64,000 nt of DNA from Treponema phagedenis (GTDB lineage: Bacteria; Spirochaetota; Spirochaetia; Treponematales; Treponemataceae): the NCBI RefSeq assembly GCF_008153345.1, contig NZ_CP042818.1, forward strand, positions 1,054,001-1,118,000. The letters run 5' to 3'. Both the position numbers and the translations under genes were made by a program. This document shows, piece by piece, positions 35,733 to 45,756 of this stretch. Within the stretch, counting starts at the first letter, position 1, and each line of letters opens with the position of its first letter. Below the pieces are notes generated by a model that did not search any database, was not told the DNA's origin, and saw nothing but the letters and a program-made list of their open reading frames with translations.

Positions 35733-36896
35733 ATGAAGGCTTTTTTGCGATATACGTTTATTACCATTAAAAATAATGTAATAAGTTTTTTGTTTTTAAA
35801 TTTAGGGCTGACCCTACTCATGGTTGGAATTTTCGGGTTTATGAATGCTGATGAGAATAAGCCTAAAAGTGAAGCAAACTCAAGCATTATAAAAATTACC
35901 GATGAAGATAAAAGTCTTTTGTCTCAACGGCTCGTTGCTGTCTTGTCATCCGACAATTTAAAAGAACTGATTAAAATAAATGAAAAGGAAAAAGCGGATT
36001 TTACAATTATAATTCCAAAAGGCTATCAAACATCTGCTGAAACAAATAAGGATTTGCATATTGACATAGTCGGTTCAAAAAATTCAAGCAGTTTTAAATC
36101 TGAAATTATTGCATCAGTAGTAAAAAATATTGCTAATTCTATTATAACAAATTATACTATTAATCAAACCGTAGAGGATGTGCTAAAGTCAAACACTGAT
36201 GACGGTTCTGAACTTAAGTTAAAACAGGCAAGGCTTGAAGCGGAATTGGGGAAACCGCTTGCGGATTTTAAATTTGAAAGTATTGAAAATAATCTTTCGT
36301 CGTATGCTTTTTTTTCAATTACATTTATTATCTTTATATTTTTTACATTTATAATGGCGCCGATTCATCAATCCTATAAGAAAGAAAATTTAGGAATGGA
36401 AATACGTCTTAACTCAATGCCTTTAAAGCCTGAAAAACTTTTTACAGCGAGTGTTCTTTCAATATCAGTTCAAGTTTTTATTATCATAACGGCATATTTT
36501 TTAATTTTTAGAATTGCGCATATTTCGTTTACACAAAACCCTATATTACTTTTGCTGTATGCAATAAGTTTTTCATTTCTTTGCGGAAGCGTCGCAAATT
36601 TTTTAGTTTTATTTTCAAATAAAGAATTTATATATGGGATAACAATGATTGTATTTATGGTGTTCGGTGTTTTAAGTAATGTTTTTGATGCATCTTTAAC
36701 TGAAAAATATAAAATATTATCTTTGCTTTTTAAAGATTTTAATATCACAAATATTTTATCTCGCCCGCTGATGGACATCGCTTTGCAAAATTCTTTTTTA
36801 GGAATGGCAAAAAACTTTTTTATATTGAGCGGCTTTGCTCTTGCAATTTATTTGGCAGGCATCTGCATTGCAAAATATAAAAAAGATAAAATCTAA
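35733..36896 (+). CDS. ABC-2-type permease
   Basis: The 387-residue product has the ABC-2 layout: one N-terminal transmembrane segment (about 15-35), an extracytoplasmic domain of about 160 residues, then five to six C-terminal membrane segments from about residue 195. AGAGGAG lies eight bases before the ATG. It is paired with the next, frameshifted gene of similar layout. Substrate unknown; the family exports drugs, lipids or peptides. Confidence 0.85.
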   Translation: MKAFLRYTFITIKNNVISFLFLNLGLTLLMVGIFGFMNADENKPKSEANSSIIKITDEDKSLLSQRLVAVLSSDNLKELIKINEKEKADFTIIIPKGYQTSAETNKDLHIDIVGSKNSSSFKSEIIASVVKNIANSIITNYTINQTVEDVLKSNTDDGSELKLKQARLEAELGKPLADFKFESIENNLSSYAFFSITFIIFIFFTFIMAPIHQSYKKENLGMEIRLNSMPLKPEKLFTASVLSISVQVFIIITAYFLIFRIAHISFTQNPILLLLYAISFSFLCGSVANFLVLFSNKEFIYGITMIVFMVFGVLSNVFDASLTEKYKILSLLFKDFNITNILSRPLMDIALQNSFLGMAKNFFILSGFALAIYLAGICIAKYKKDKI

Positions 36897-36917
36897 ATAA
36901 TATTGGAGGCATGTTGT

Positions 36918-38098
36918 ATGAAGAATTTTTTAATTTTACTATTTGCGCAAGTTAGAAGAATTTTTAAAAACAAAAATATACTGGGGTTTTTTGTGCTGAT
37001 GCCCGCTTTTATGTTTGGCTTTATCCTGCTGGCAGGATACCTTTCAAGTAAGGGTGAGGATAGCGAAGATTCTTCCGGTAAATATTCAGGAAAATATGCT
37101 GTTAATATAAACGAGGTAAGCTATTTTGTAAAAGACAGCGGCGACTTATGGAAGTTGTTTATTAAAAACGGAGAAAAAGAAAAAACTATAACCGAGGCTA
37201 AAGATAAACTAAAAAAATCAAAGACTTCCGGAATAATCATAATCCCCGAGGATTTTTCAAAAAAATAAGTAAAGGTCTTAAACCGCAACTGGAAATTTTA
37301 ACAGGAGAAAATAATCAGGCTTTATCAAATCTAATACACCTCATCGATATAAACATAAATAAATATCTCATCGATGAATTTATTGAATATACTAATTCGT
37401 TGAGCACTGCAAAAAAAATAAGGGATGCAGATGTTAAAATAAATTTATTGCGTGAAGATAATAATTCTAAATTAGATAATAATTCAAAATTAAAAGAAGC
37501 AAAATCATTACCACTCAATATGATTACTTTGTTTATTTTATATGTGATTGTTTTCGGTTCCAGTGCTATTGCTACCGATTTAATAAAATTCAGAGAATCA
37601 AAAATGCTTACTCGTGCAATTGCAAGTCCGAATAGCGAATTTGCAATTATGGCAGCTCTTCTTTTATCCTATGTGTTTTTGCAGGTACTTATAAATACCG
37701 GTCTCTTTTTTATAGCGGTAAAAGTAATAAATCTTATTGTTATAGATTTTTGGCGTGTCTTCTTAGTTATCCTATCGGGAAGTTTTTTTGCCTTGTCTTT
37801 TGCTATTGTGGTAGTAAGAATATTTAAAAAAACAAGTCAGCTTAATATCGTAACATCGATAACTGCAATATTAACGATAATACTTTTCTTTTTCGCTTTT
37901 ATTGCGGTAATGGATGGGATTATAGAAGTTCCGCTTATAATAAAAAAACTTGCCGTCATTTCGCCTCTGTATTGGCTTATTCAAACGCTCGATACCGGAA
38001 AAGTATTCCCGAATTTATTAATAGTTTGGCTTACAATAGCGGTACTGTTTACATCCGGAAGCTGGAGGCTAAAAGAATTTAACGCCGGTGCATATTAA
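36918..38098 (+). pseudogene. ABC-2-type permease with -1 frameshift at A7 tract
   Basis: The first frame (from ATG 36918, GGAGG eight bases upstream) ends at TAA 37266-37268. The -1 frame is open from the same point to 38098 and contains the remaining extracellular part and five to six membrane segments. The junction is TCA-AAA-AAA-TAA: a run of seven A (37259-37265) in the A-AAA-AAA slippery phase, directly followed by a stop. One more A would restore a protein of about 393 residues, like its neighbour. It may be a broken gene, a sequencing error, a phase-variable switch or programmed slippage; sequence alone does not decide. Confidence 0.75.
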
Positions 38099-38147
38099 GT
38101 GTTGATATATATGAAAAACAACAGGTGTTGAAAATGATTAACCGTTT

Positions 38148-38191
38148 CGTTATAATCAGCAGTGTGGAAATATCCCGCGATGATTATAACG
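38148..38191 (+). promoter_or_regulatory. Inverted repeat before the kinase gene
   Basis: CGTTATAATC (38148-38157) and GATTATAACG (38182-38191) are perfect 10-bp arms separated by 24 bases, ending 13 bases before the kinase ATG. Possible operator or mRNA structure. Confidence 0.4.
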
Positions 38192-38204
38192 ATGGAATGT
38201 AGCT

Positions 38205-39362
38205 ATGAAGCCTAAATTTTTTATTTTAATGCATTATCTTTTGATTGCTTATATTATTTTTATTAGTATAATAAAAGTAAATTCTAATCATGTTGTGTAT
38301 CTAAGTATATATTTAGGCTTCACGCTTTTATTTAATATAAGATTTTTTGCCGTTAAAATAAACGAATTCGTTTTTTTTATTTTATGCTTGTGCGATTGGG
38401 CTTTATGCTTTTTGTTTTATATATTTACAGGCTCTGTATCGATTTTAATTTTTACAATTCCTATTGTAGATAGTTTTTACTATAATGACGGAATAAAAAA
38501 ATATATTCTTGTCGGTACCGGGCTTTTTGTATATGTATACAGCCTTAAAGATTTTCCTTTGGAGAGTATAGCAAATAATTTAATAATATTTATTTTAATT
38601 TGCGGATTTTTGCAGTATTTAAAATATACACAAAACGAAATTCTTCGGCTTGAAGAACAAGCCGAAGAAGAAAAGCACAAAGCCTCTGCACTTCTTGAAT
38701 CGGTGCGCAACTTGGAAATGTATAATGAGTCTATTGAAGATTTAATTATGCTAAAAGAGCGCAATCGGATTTCGAGGGAAATACATGATAGTGTTGGGCA
38801 CGGGCTTTCTACAATTATAATTCAGCTGAATGCACTTTTTGCACTTGCTAAAGCTAAAAGTGATTTGCTTCCGGAAAAAATCACCGACTTAAATAATTTT
38901 GCAAAAAAAAATTTAGAGGAAGTACGCTTTGCTTTGCGGGAATTAAAACCGGCGGACTATAATAAATACGAGTCGGTACTCTTAATTCACAATCTTATAA
39001 ACGAATTTAAAAAAATGACAAACATAAACGTGCAGCTTACCTTTTCAAAAACTATTTGGTCCTTAAGCGATGCTCAAAACCATGTTCTTTATAAATCCGT
39101 TCAAGAATTTTTATCAAACTCAGCTAAGCACGGGTCTCCTACAAAAATTACAATTCATCTTTCTTTTGCAGAGACTGTTCTCATTCTTACAATGAGCGAT
39201 AACGGAGCGGGTTGCATGGAAATAAAAAAAGGTATAGGCTTAAAAGCAATTGAAGAAAGAATAGCTGAAGTAGGCGGAGCTATTCAGTATAAAAGTTTGC
39301 CGTCAGTAGAAGGTTTTTTTATGCGCTTAAGTTTTCCGCGTGTAGAAAAAAATATTTTATAA
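38205..39362 (+). CDS. Sensor histidine kinase (NarL-partner type)
   Basis: Residues 1-140 hold about five membrane segments with little extracellular sequence. The HisKA_3 dimerisation motif E-R-N-R-I-S-R-E-I-H-D-S-V-G-H-G gives phospho-acceptor His194. A HATPase domain follows (D-N-G-A-G, G-I-G-L-K-A-I-E-E-R near the C-terminus). Such kinases normally pair with a LuxR-type response regulator next door; none is present here. It probably belongs with the ABC exporter just upstream. Confidence 0.9.
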   Translation: MKPKFFILMHYLLIAYIIFISIIKVNSNHVVYLSIYLGFTLLFNIRFFAVKINEFVFFILCLCDWALCFLFYIFTGSVSILIFTIPIVDSFYYNDGIKKYILVGTGLFVYVYSLKDFPLESIANNLIIFILICGFLQYLKYTQNEILRLEEQAEEEKHKASALLESVRNLEMYNESIEDLIMLKERNRISREIHDSVGHGLSTIIIQLNALFALAKAKSDLLPEKITDLNNFAKKNLEEVRFALRELKPADYNKYESVLLIHNLINEFKKMTNINVQLTFSKTIWSLSDAQNHVLYKSVQEFLSNSAKHGSPTKITIHLSFAETVLILTMSDNGAGCMEIKKGIGLKAIEERIAEVGGAIQYKSLPSVEGFFMRLSFPRVEKNIL

Positions 39363-39383
39363 AAACTATTTTGAGGATTAAAC

Positions 39384-40287
39384 ATGTCGAGTTTTCGTTA
39401 TAAACTAATGTCGTTTGGCTTTAAACTATTGGGAATAAAAAAAATTTGCACTTTCGGAAGAAAAGCTTTTAAAAACAGTAAAAAAAATAAACAAGCATCG
39501 AGATTTTTTTTTACCCAATAAAAAAGATGCAATTTACGGAGATCGAATAATATTAGATAAATATCACTGCCTAACTATTCAAAAACGGGAGCAGCTGGCA
39601 AAAAAAGCAATTCTTTTTATTTATGGCGGAGGAATGATAATCGGTCCTGACCGCGGAGATCTTCGCTTTGCAGTTGAGCTTGCACAAGCATGCGATTCCG
39701 ATGTTTGGTTTCCGTATTATCCGCTTTGCATTGAACATACAATCGATGAAAGTTATAAGATGGTTTTCCAATGCTATCGTGAAATGACGGAGCTATATAA
39801 TGCAAACGAAATATCTTTATTCGGGTTTTCTTCAGGTGCGGCTCTTGCTCTCGGTATTGGCTTTCATAACAATGCCTTAGGAAGAATTCTTCCGATGCCT
39901 CGCCAAATTATTGCAGTTTCTCCCGGCTCTGTGCCTGCTTCCGATGAAGAAATAAAAAAGATGGAAGCTCTTAATGAGAGGGATTTTATGGCTGATGCAA
40001 AATTTATGAGTACTGTAAAATCAATTATGAGCAAAGGAAAAAATATTCCTGAATATATGCTGAGCGGAACTCGTGGAGATTTTTCCGGCCTGCCGCCAAT
40101 TCACTTTTATTACGGCGGAGACGAAGTGCTTTCCGCCTGTGCCAAATCTTTTGCATCCGCTTGTGATAAGAAAAATGTTCCGTACACTATGACCATCGCA
40201 GCCGGTATGTGCCATTGCTATGCTATTGTAAACTTTTTCCTGGAAGGAAAAGCTGCAAGAGCGGAAATTACCGAGAGGCTGAAATAA
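39384..40287 (+). pseudogene. Alpha/beta-hydrolase (esterase type), frameshifted at A8 tract
   Basis: The start frame (ATG 39384) gives about 20 sensible residues up to A8 (39437-39444). The +1 frame then continues without a stop to 40287. The hydrolase core is intact: Y-G-G-G oxyanion-type motif, G-F-S-S-G nucleophile elbow, an Asp in G-D-E-V-L and a C-terminal His in G-M-C-H-C-Y. It looks like the hormone-sensitive-lipase/acetyl-esterase family. Removing one A restores about 300 residues. Alternatively translation could start at ATG 39634, but that would lose the first strand and the Y-G-G-G motif. Confidence 0.72.
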
Positions 40288-40298
40288 GAAAATCCAAT

Positions 40299-40544
40299 TA
40301 TAGCATAGCATGTAATTAAGCCACAGGTTGGTTTTTGATAAGGACGTCAAAATCAGAACAAAGTTAAACGATGTTTTAAAGCATCAAATGATTCGCCCTC
40401 GCGAAATTCCAAACGATGTTTTGACTGACACGCCAGCGTAAACAGGCAAAACTCGTAGGCGAACCAAAGGTAGAAAATCAAAGGGTTCGCCTGCTTCGTC
40501 TGAAACGGATTAAAAACTCATTTTAGATATCAAAAGGAACTATA
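40299..40544 (+). repeat. Multi-hairpin repeat, copy H
   Basis: It runs from TATAGCATAGCATGTAATTAAG to AGATATCAAAAGGAACTATA. One hairpin remains: TTTTTGAT-AAGGAC-GTCAAAA near 40333. Parts match the tandem units of copy G. Confidence 0.65.
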
Positions 40545-40555
40545 GGAAAAAAACA

Positions 40556-40598
40556 CGTATTCGCACTTGCGGCTGTTTTGGTGTAAGAATAACCGACG
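40556..40598 (+). repeat. 43-bp repeat CGTATTCGCACTTGCGGCTG, copy 1 of 2
   Basis: Nearly identical to 47294-47336 (a few T/C and G/A differences). Both sit next to a multi-hairpin repeat and flank the response-regulator/ABC operon. Confidence 0.7.
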
Positions 40599-40671
40599 AC
40601 AAGAGCTAAGAAGATTTTTATTCTTTCCTTTGCAGTAAAAATAATCTTTTTTATAAGTTTTTCGTGAAGAA

Positions 40672-41190
40672 TTAGATTGATAATGCTTGTGCTAAACTGC
40701 CGAACGGGTCTAAACTCATTACGTAGCGCTTAGCTTTCACCTGAATATTTTTGCACTGGATATGTTCTACCCGTTTAAGAATTGCAAGTCCCCATTTACG
40801 AATAATGGTTTGGTTCATTGCGGCATTCTTGTCTATTGTGGTGTTCGCATCTTCTTTGAACGTAACATCCAAATGCCAATGCATACTTTCTATCGCCCAA
40901 TGTCCGCGCACCGCTTTCATAAATAAGTCGATATCAGGCAGCAAAGAGCTGATCTAATACCGCCGTTCGATGGTAGTTTTATCTCCCTTTATGATAATGG
41001 TTTCTACCATGCCGATAGTTTTTATGCCTTCCCACTTACCATTAATTGCAAGCCATGCAATGTCATCAGTTATATAAAACTTTCTTGTTTCAAATTGCCC
41101 GTGTGCTTTTCAGATTCGCTTCGGTAATTTTCGCACGCTTTAAGGTTTTCTCTTATCTCGGCAATTCAGGCCGATAGAACCCGTTACCAC
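40672..41190 (-). pseudogene. ISAs1-family transposase remnant
   Basis: Minus-strand fragments give E-I-R-E-N-L-K-A-C, then after a frameshift H-G-Q-F-E-T-R-K-F-Y, I-G-M-V-E, and V-R-G-H-W-A-I-E-S-M-H-W-H-L-D-V-T-F-K-E-D, the C-terminal half of an ISAs1-type DDE transposase. Damage includes a frameshift near 41108, and an in-frame TAG at about 40954 where the family has Tyr before I-S-S-L. The N-terminal half is absent and no terminal repeats are visible. It cannot be active. Confidence 0.85.
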
Positions 41191-41198
41191 TAAAAGCC

Positions 41199-43826
41199 TC
41201 AATACAAATTTTCGATCATGCCAGCGGTTTTAATTTCTTTTATAGCCGACAGGTATAAAACTAAAACCGTGCATGCCAAACATAATACATAGAAGAAAAA
41301 AAACAGCCAATTAAAATGAGCGATAAAATTACCGACAAAAATAATGTCAAAGCGAAGAATAACCAACGCTGCAATAATTACACAAACCGGAAGAGCTTTT
41401 AGTAAGGGGCTGATTATAAAGTATTTTGCTTCATCAAAAAATATTCCCTCAATTGTTTTTCCATCCGCACCTACCGAGCGCAAAATTGCAAATTCTCTGC
41501 GCCGCATATTTAAATTTGTTTTTATTGTCGAGTAACTGTTTATGCAGCCGGCAAAAAGAACGAGTAGCATAAAAGACAGAAAAACAGTATTTAAAAAATG
41601 GGCACCTATTTCGGCAAACACTTTTTCCTGAATGATATCCGTAGTCCAATATTCATTGCGCCCGCGTAATTGCGGTTTTATAATTTCGTCAATCTCGTTT
41701 CGTAATTGCAAAACGTTTTTTTCGTCAGTGCGCAAACAAAATCTATACACTTCTCCGTCTTGGAAAAATTCATTATTTTCTTTATCGTATTTAATTTGTG
41801 CTTTTCGCAAAGCTTGTGCTTTTTCAATCGGCATCAACAATAAAACCGAATAAACAGGAATCTTTGTTTCAATTTTATCGGTGTCAAAAATTAACTTTCC
41901 GATTTTAATTTCAGTTTTATCGCCTGTAAGTTTATTTGAAAGATAACAATCAATTTTAGTTATATCCGAATTCAAAAACGGAATAAACTCCGAATTTCGA
42001 TATGGTATACGCAAATCCTTTTGTATTTTATTTACAAGAATTGCTTTATACGAATTTTTTTGATAATACGAATTTACATCTTCGCCTTCCGCCTCTAAGA
42101 GTTTTTTAAAATTTACATCGTCAATTCCGTAAATTTCAAGTGTTAAACGCCTTTCTTCCGGATTTAAATTTAAAAAATATCTGCCGTTATGTTTTAACTC
42201 AAACCAAGATTCTTTTTTAAAAGTATCTGAGAGCATTTTATCGGAACATTTAAACCATGCCTCAAAATTCAAATAATAATAGAAGGAAGAAATTTCTCGT
42301 AACTCCGTGAGCGGCTTAAACACAGCTTTTGCCGAGCAGTCAAATTGGTCATCATTATCTACAAGGCAATAAGTTACTTTTATTTCATCCGAACTTCTAT
42401 AATAATTAAAATCTCCTTCCACAACGTATATCGTTATCATTGTAAGTAAGGCAAAAAGAAGAATATAGCTTATAAAAATTGCATTGCTTGTTCCGCGAAA
42501 TGTTCTAAAATTATTTTTGCGCATCTCCCCCTTCCAATCATTGTTTTTTAAAATCCTCTTTTTAAAAGATTTTGTTTTTTCAATATTGCCTTTTAATGAA
42601 TCTATGATATTCATCTTTGAAAGACGGCGAGCCGGAATTAAGGATGCAATTAAAACAGTTATAAACGAAAAAACAATAACAGCAATAAAAGGAATTACAC
42701 CAAAATGATATTGCGGAAAATACACCCCGTCCCTAGTGGAATACTTATTAATTGATGCAAAAAGCATTTTATTAAAAATTAAACCTATAAGCGAACCGCA
42801 TAAAATCGGAAGAGCTCCGATATAAATTGACTCAAGCATAATGCTTTCAAATACTTGCAATTTGCTTACTCCAATGCTTTTTAACATCCCGATTTGTTTT
42901 ATTCTTTTGTTAGACCACACCTCAAAAACATTGTATATTAAATAAATAAAAAACGAAGCCAATATAATTAAGCCGCACAAACTCTTTAAAATGCTTTTTT
43001 GTAAATAAGACAAACCCTTTGATTGCGGATTTTTTATACCGTAGAAACTCAATAACGATTCATTAATAAAAATTTTATATGTGCCGTCTTTATTTTTTTG
43101 AAAGCCTAAGTTTTCAGAAATATCAAATAATTTTTTATACGCATTTATTTTGCTGTTTAAATATATGTTTATACAAACAGTCTCATCAGGATTTAATTTT
43201 TCAGGGTTAAAACAATACATACCGCAAACAGCGCTTGCGGGTACGCCCGGCATTTCCGAAAATATTCCCGTTATTTTAAACACGCGCTTCGATTTTTGAA
43301 CAAAGGTTTCGCCTGATATAAAATTATCCGATGCAAGAATTTCTTCTCCGTTATAAAATCTTTCTCCGAGCTTAAACTCTATCTCATCTCCTATTTTATA
43401 TTGAGGGTTTTGTTTAAAAAACATCTTGTTGAAAATAATTTCGTTATCTCTTTCGGGAAATCTGCCGCTTAAAAGCATTTGCTTATTTTCAATAGTTTGC
43501 CAAAACCTTACATCGCCGCTTTCCATTAAAACGAAACCCGCAACGCTGTCCCCCTTACCGGTGAGTGAAAGCTGTTGAAGTGCTACCGATTTCACATGCT
43601 GATTTTGTTCCACAATCGGCACTTTTGATATTGGCACTGCATAGCTTTGCCCGTCCCAACTCATAAATTTTTTGATCCTAATAAGCTCATCAATAAAAAC
43701 ACTGTAAATAAAAAACACATAAGCGTTTATCAATACAACCGATATCATAATTGAAAGAAAAAGCGGTAAGCGATTTTTCTTATTTGCTTTAATATAATTT
43801 GCCGTATATTCTCGTATAATGCTCAT
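41199..43826 (-). CDS. Large FtsX-type ABC permease
   Basis: The 875-residue permease has an N-terminal transmembrane segment, a large extracellular domain, three central segments (about residues 275-400), a further segment near 450, a second extracellular domain and three C-terminal segments. FtsX cores appear twice (M-L-K-S-I-G-V-S-K and I-L-R-S-V-G-A-D-G). This double-core form is usual for bacitracin/lantibiotic-type resistance and lipid- or peptide-handling exporters linked to a two-component system, which is the context here. The start overlaps the ATPase stop by four bases. Confidence 0.87.
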   Translation of the reverse strand: MSIIREYTANYIKANKKNRLPLFLSIMISVVLINAYVFFIYSVFIDELIRIKKFMSWDGQSYAVPISKVPIVEQNQHVKSVALQQLSLTGKGDSVAGFVLMESGDVRFWQTIENKQMLLSGRFPERDNEIIFNKMFFKQNPQYKIGDEIEFKLGERFYNGEEILASDNFISGETFVQKSKRVFKITGIFSEMPGVPASAVCGMYCFNPEKLNPDETVCINIYLNSKINAYKKLFDISENLGFQKNKDGTYKIFINESLLSFYGIKNPQSKGLSYLQKSILKSLCGLIILASFFIYLIYNVFEVWSNKRIKQIGMLKSIGVSKLQVFESIMLESIYIGALPILCGSLIGLIFNKMLFASINKYSTRDGVYFPQYHFGVIPFIAVIVFSFITVLIASLIPARRLSKMNIIDSLKGNIEKTKSFKKRILKNNDWKGEMRKNNFRTFRGTSNAIFISYILLFALLTMITIYVVEGDFNYYRSSDEIKVTYCLVDNDDQFDCSAKAVFKPLTELREISSFYYYLNFEAWFKCSDKMLSDTFKKESWFELKHNGRYFLNLNPEERRLTLEIYGIDDVNFKKLLEAEGEDVNSYYQKNSYKAILVNKIQKDLRIPYRNSEFIPFLNSDITKIDCYLSNKLTGDKTEIKIGKLIFDTDKIETKIPVYSVLLLMPIEKAQALRKAQIKYDKENNEFFQDGEVYRFCLRTDEKNVLQLRNEIDEIIKPQLRGRNEYWTTDIIQEKVFAEIGAHFLNTVFLSFMLLVLFAGCINSYSTIKTNLNMRRREFAILRSVGADGKTIEGIFFDEAKYFIISPLLKALPVCVIIAALVILRFDIIFVGNFIAHFNWLFFFFYVLCLACTVLVLYLSAIKEIKTAGMIENLY

Positions 43827-44485
43827 ACAATTTCTCCGTCTTCAATTTTTACAATGCGGTCTGCTTCCAACGCAATTCTTTCATCATGCGTTATCATTAT
43901 AATTGTTTGGTTATAATTTTTATTTGAAATTTTTAACAGAGCAATTATTTCATCGCTGTTTTTTTTATCCAAGTTTCCGGTAGGTTCATCTGCCAAAAGA
44001 ATTGCAGGCCTGTAAATAAGGCTGCGCGCAATTGCCGCTCTTTGCTGCTGTCCGCCTGAAAGCTCGCTCGGAAAAGATTTAAGTTTATCTTCTATTCCAA
44101 GAGTTGTAACTATTTCTTTAAAATAGTTTTTATCAGCTTCTTTTTTATCAAGCAATATCGGAAGTAAAATATTTTTTTCAATCGAAAGATTAGGAATTAA
44201 ATTAAAGAATTGGTATACAAGCCCTATTTTCCGCCGCCGAAACAGTGCGAGCTCTTTTTCGTTTAAAGCAGAGACAAGCTCTTCTTCAATATACACATTT
44301 CCCGATGTCGGCTTATCAACTCCGCCAAGAATATGCAAGAGGGTTGATTTACCTGATCCGCTTGACCCCATTATCGCAATAAATTCGCCTTGTTGCACAG
44401 AAAGGCTAAGCCCGTTCAATGCGGTAACGGTATTTTCTCCTGTGCCGTAAACCTTTGTTAAATTTTCCGCACGTACAATAACCAT
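43823..44485 (-). CDS. ABC ATPase partner of the large permease
   Basis: The 220-residue MacB/LolD-type ATPase has Walker A G-S-S-G-S-G-K-S-T near residue 39, signature L-S-G-G-Q-Q-Q-R near residue 141 and Walker B I-L-L-A-D-E-P-T. It overlaps the permease gene by four bases and follows the kinase by 98 bases. GGAGG lies eight bases before the ATG. Confidence 0.93.
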   Translation of the reverse strand: MVIVRAENLTKVYGTGENTVTALNGLSLSVQQGEFIAIMGSSGSGKSTLLHILGGVDKPTSGNVYIEEELVSALNEKELALFRRRKIGLVYQFFNLIPNLSIEKNILLPILLDKKEADKNYFKEIVTTLGIEDKLKSFPSELSGGQQQRAAIARSLIYRPAILLADEPTGNLDKKNSDEIIALLKISNKNYNQTIIMITHDERIALEADRIVKIEDGEIV

Positions 44486-44583
44486 GTAAAACCTCCATCT
44501 AAAAAGAAACTAAGTTTAAATCTTTTTAGCATTTACATTCTACGATAAATTTGTGATAAAATTGTGACAATTTAAAAAAAATT

Positions 44584-45756
44584 TTAGGAATAGAATTTAA
44601 TTATAAAAGCGACTCCGTCGCTTTTATTTTCCGCACGGATTTCCGCATTATTTTTTTCCAAAATTATTTTTGTAATCGAAAGACCGATCCCGAACCCTGC
44701 GGTGTTATTTTTTGTTTTATAAAATCTTTTAAAAATATTTTTTAAGTCCGCATCGCTTATTTGCGGCCCCTTGTTTTCAAACCGAATTTCGGTGTACACC
44801 GAATTTTCAACTGCGGAAACGGAAATTGAATTTACTGCAGGATAAAGATCCGAAAAGTTTTTTAAAATATTTAAAAAGGCTTCCGCAATCCAATAAAAGT
44901 CGCCTTGTATTCTTATCCCGTCTGCTTTAATTGAAGGCATAAGTTTTTTTTCAAGTAAATCTTCTTCGATTATTTCTACAGCACTCATAAGGCATTCTTC
45001 CAATAAAAATTCTTCCTGCGTCATTTTTATTGCGCCGGAATCTAATTTAGAAAGCGTAAGAAGAATTTCCGTTAAGCGTTCAAGCCGCTCAAGCTGCACT
45101 TGCATTTTTTGTATAAATTCATTTTTGGCAATTTTTTTGTATAATTCCGGATTGGAATCTTCAAAAAGCTCAAACATAATATTTATAGAAGTGATTGGAA
45201 TTTTTAATTGGTGAGAAATGTTTTCCAAGTTTTTTTTATAATTTTCTTTTTCCTGTTGTGCATAAACCTTTGTTTCACGCAGCAAAACCAAAGTTTTATA
45301 AATTTCATCATCCAAAATTGAAAATGGATCTTCTTTTATTGCAAGCTTATAATTTCCTGTTTCAAGGGTTTTTATAAATTTTATAGTTTGCTCAATTCGC
45401 TTTTTTTGTTTGTTTTTAATATAAAAATTTGCAATACAAAAAAATAAAATCGTAATTGCGGAAACAAAAAAACAGCAGAGCACAATATACAAACTTTGAT
45501 TTTTAAAAATAATTATCTCATCTACATAACCGTATTGTTTTAAAATCTTTGAACCGTCTTTTTCTAAGTTTTTATTTTCCGATTTTAATGCGCCAATAAA
45601 TTTTTCGGTATTGTTTGCTTCCAATGATGAAGCAATGCGGCAAAGTTTTGCATAAATTTTTCTTTCGTTTATTTTATAAATACCAAATACAAAGATATTT
45701 ACAAAAAATAAAACTGCAATTAAAAAAAGCAATGATGTTTTATTTAGCGCTTTCAT
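44584..45756 (-). CDS. Sensor histidine kinase of the ABC-linked two-component system
   Basis: There are two transmembrane segments (about residues 9-27 and 89-112) with about 60 extracytoplasmic residues between them. The H-box is S-H-Q-L-K-I-P-I-T-S with His182; HATPase motifs include N-I-L-K-N and G-F-G-I-G-L-S. The start overlaps the response-regulator stop by four bases. In BceS-like systems the permease itself is often the sensor; here the sensing loop is short, which fits that pattern but does not prove it. Confidence 0.9.
   Translation of the reverse strand: MKALNKTSLLFLIAVLFFVNIFVFGIYKINERKIYAKLCRIASSLEANNTEKFIGALKSENKNLEKDGSKILKQYGYVDEIIIFKNQSLYIVLCCFFVSAITILFFCIANFYIKNKQKKRIEQTIKFIKTLETGNYKLAIKEDPFSILDDEIYKTLVLLRETKVYAQQEKENYKKNLENISHQLKIPITSINIMFELFEDSNPELYKKIAKNEFIQKMQVQLERLERLTEILLTLSKLDSGAIKMTQEEFLLEECLMSAVEIIEEDLLEKKLMPSIKADGIRIQGDFYWIAEAFLNILKNFSDLYPAVNSISVSAVENSVYTEIRFENKGPQISDADLKNIFKRFYKTKNNTAGFGIGLSITKIILEKNNAEIRAENKSDGVAFIIKFYS

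Noticed and set aside
40672-41190. Active insertion sequence
   Set aside because: Only the C-terminal half of the transposase is present, with an in-frame stop and a frameshift, and no terminal repeats.
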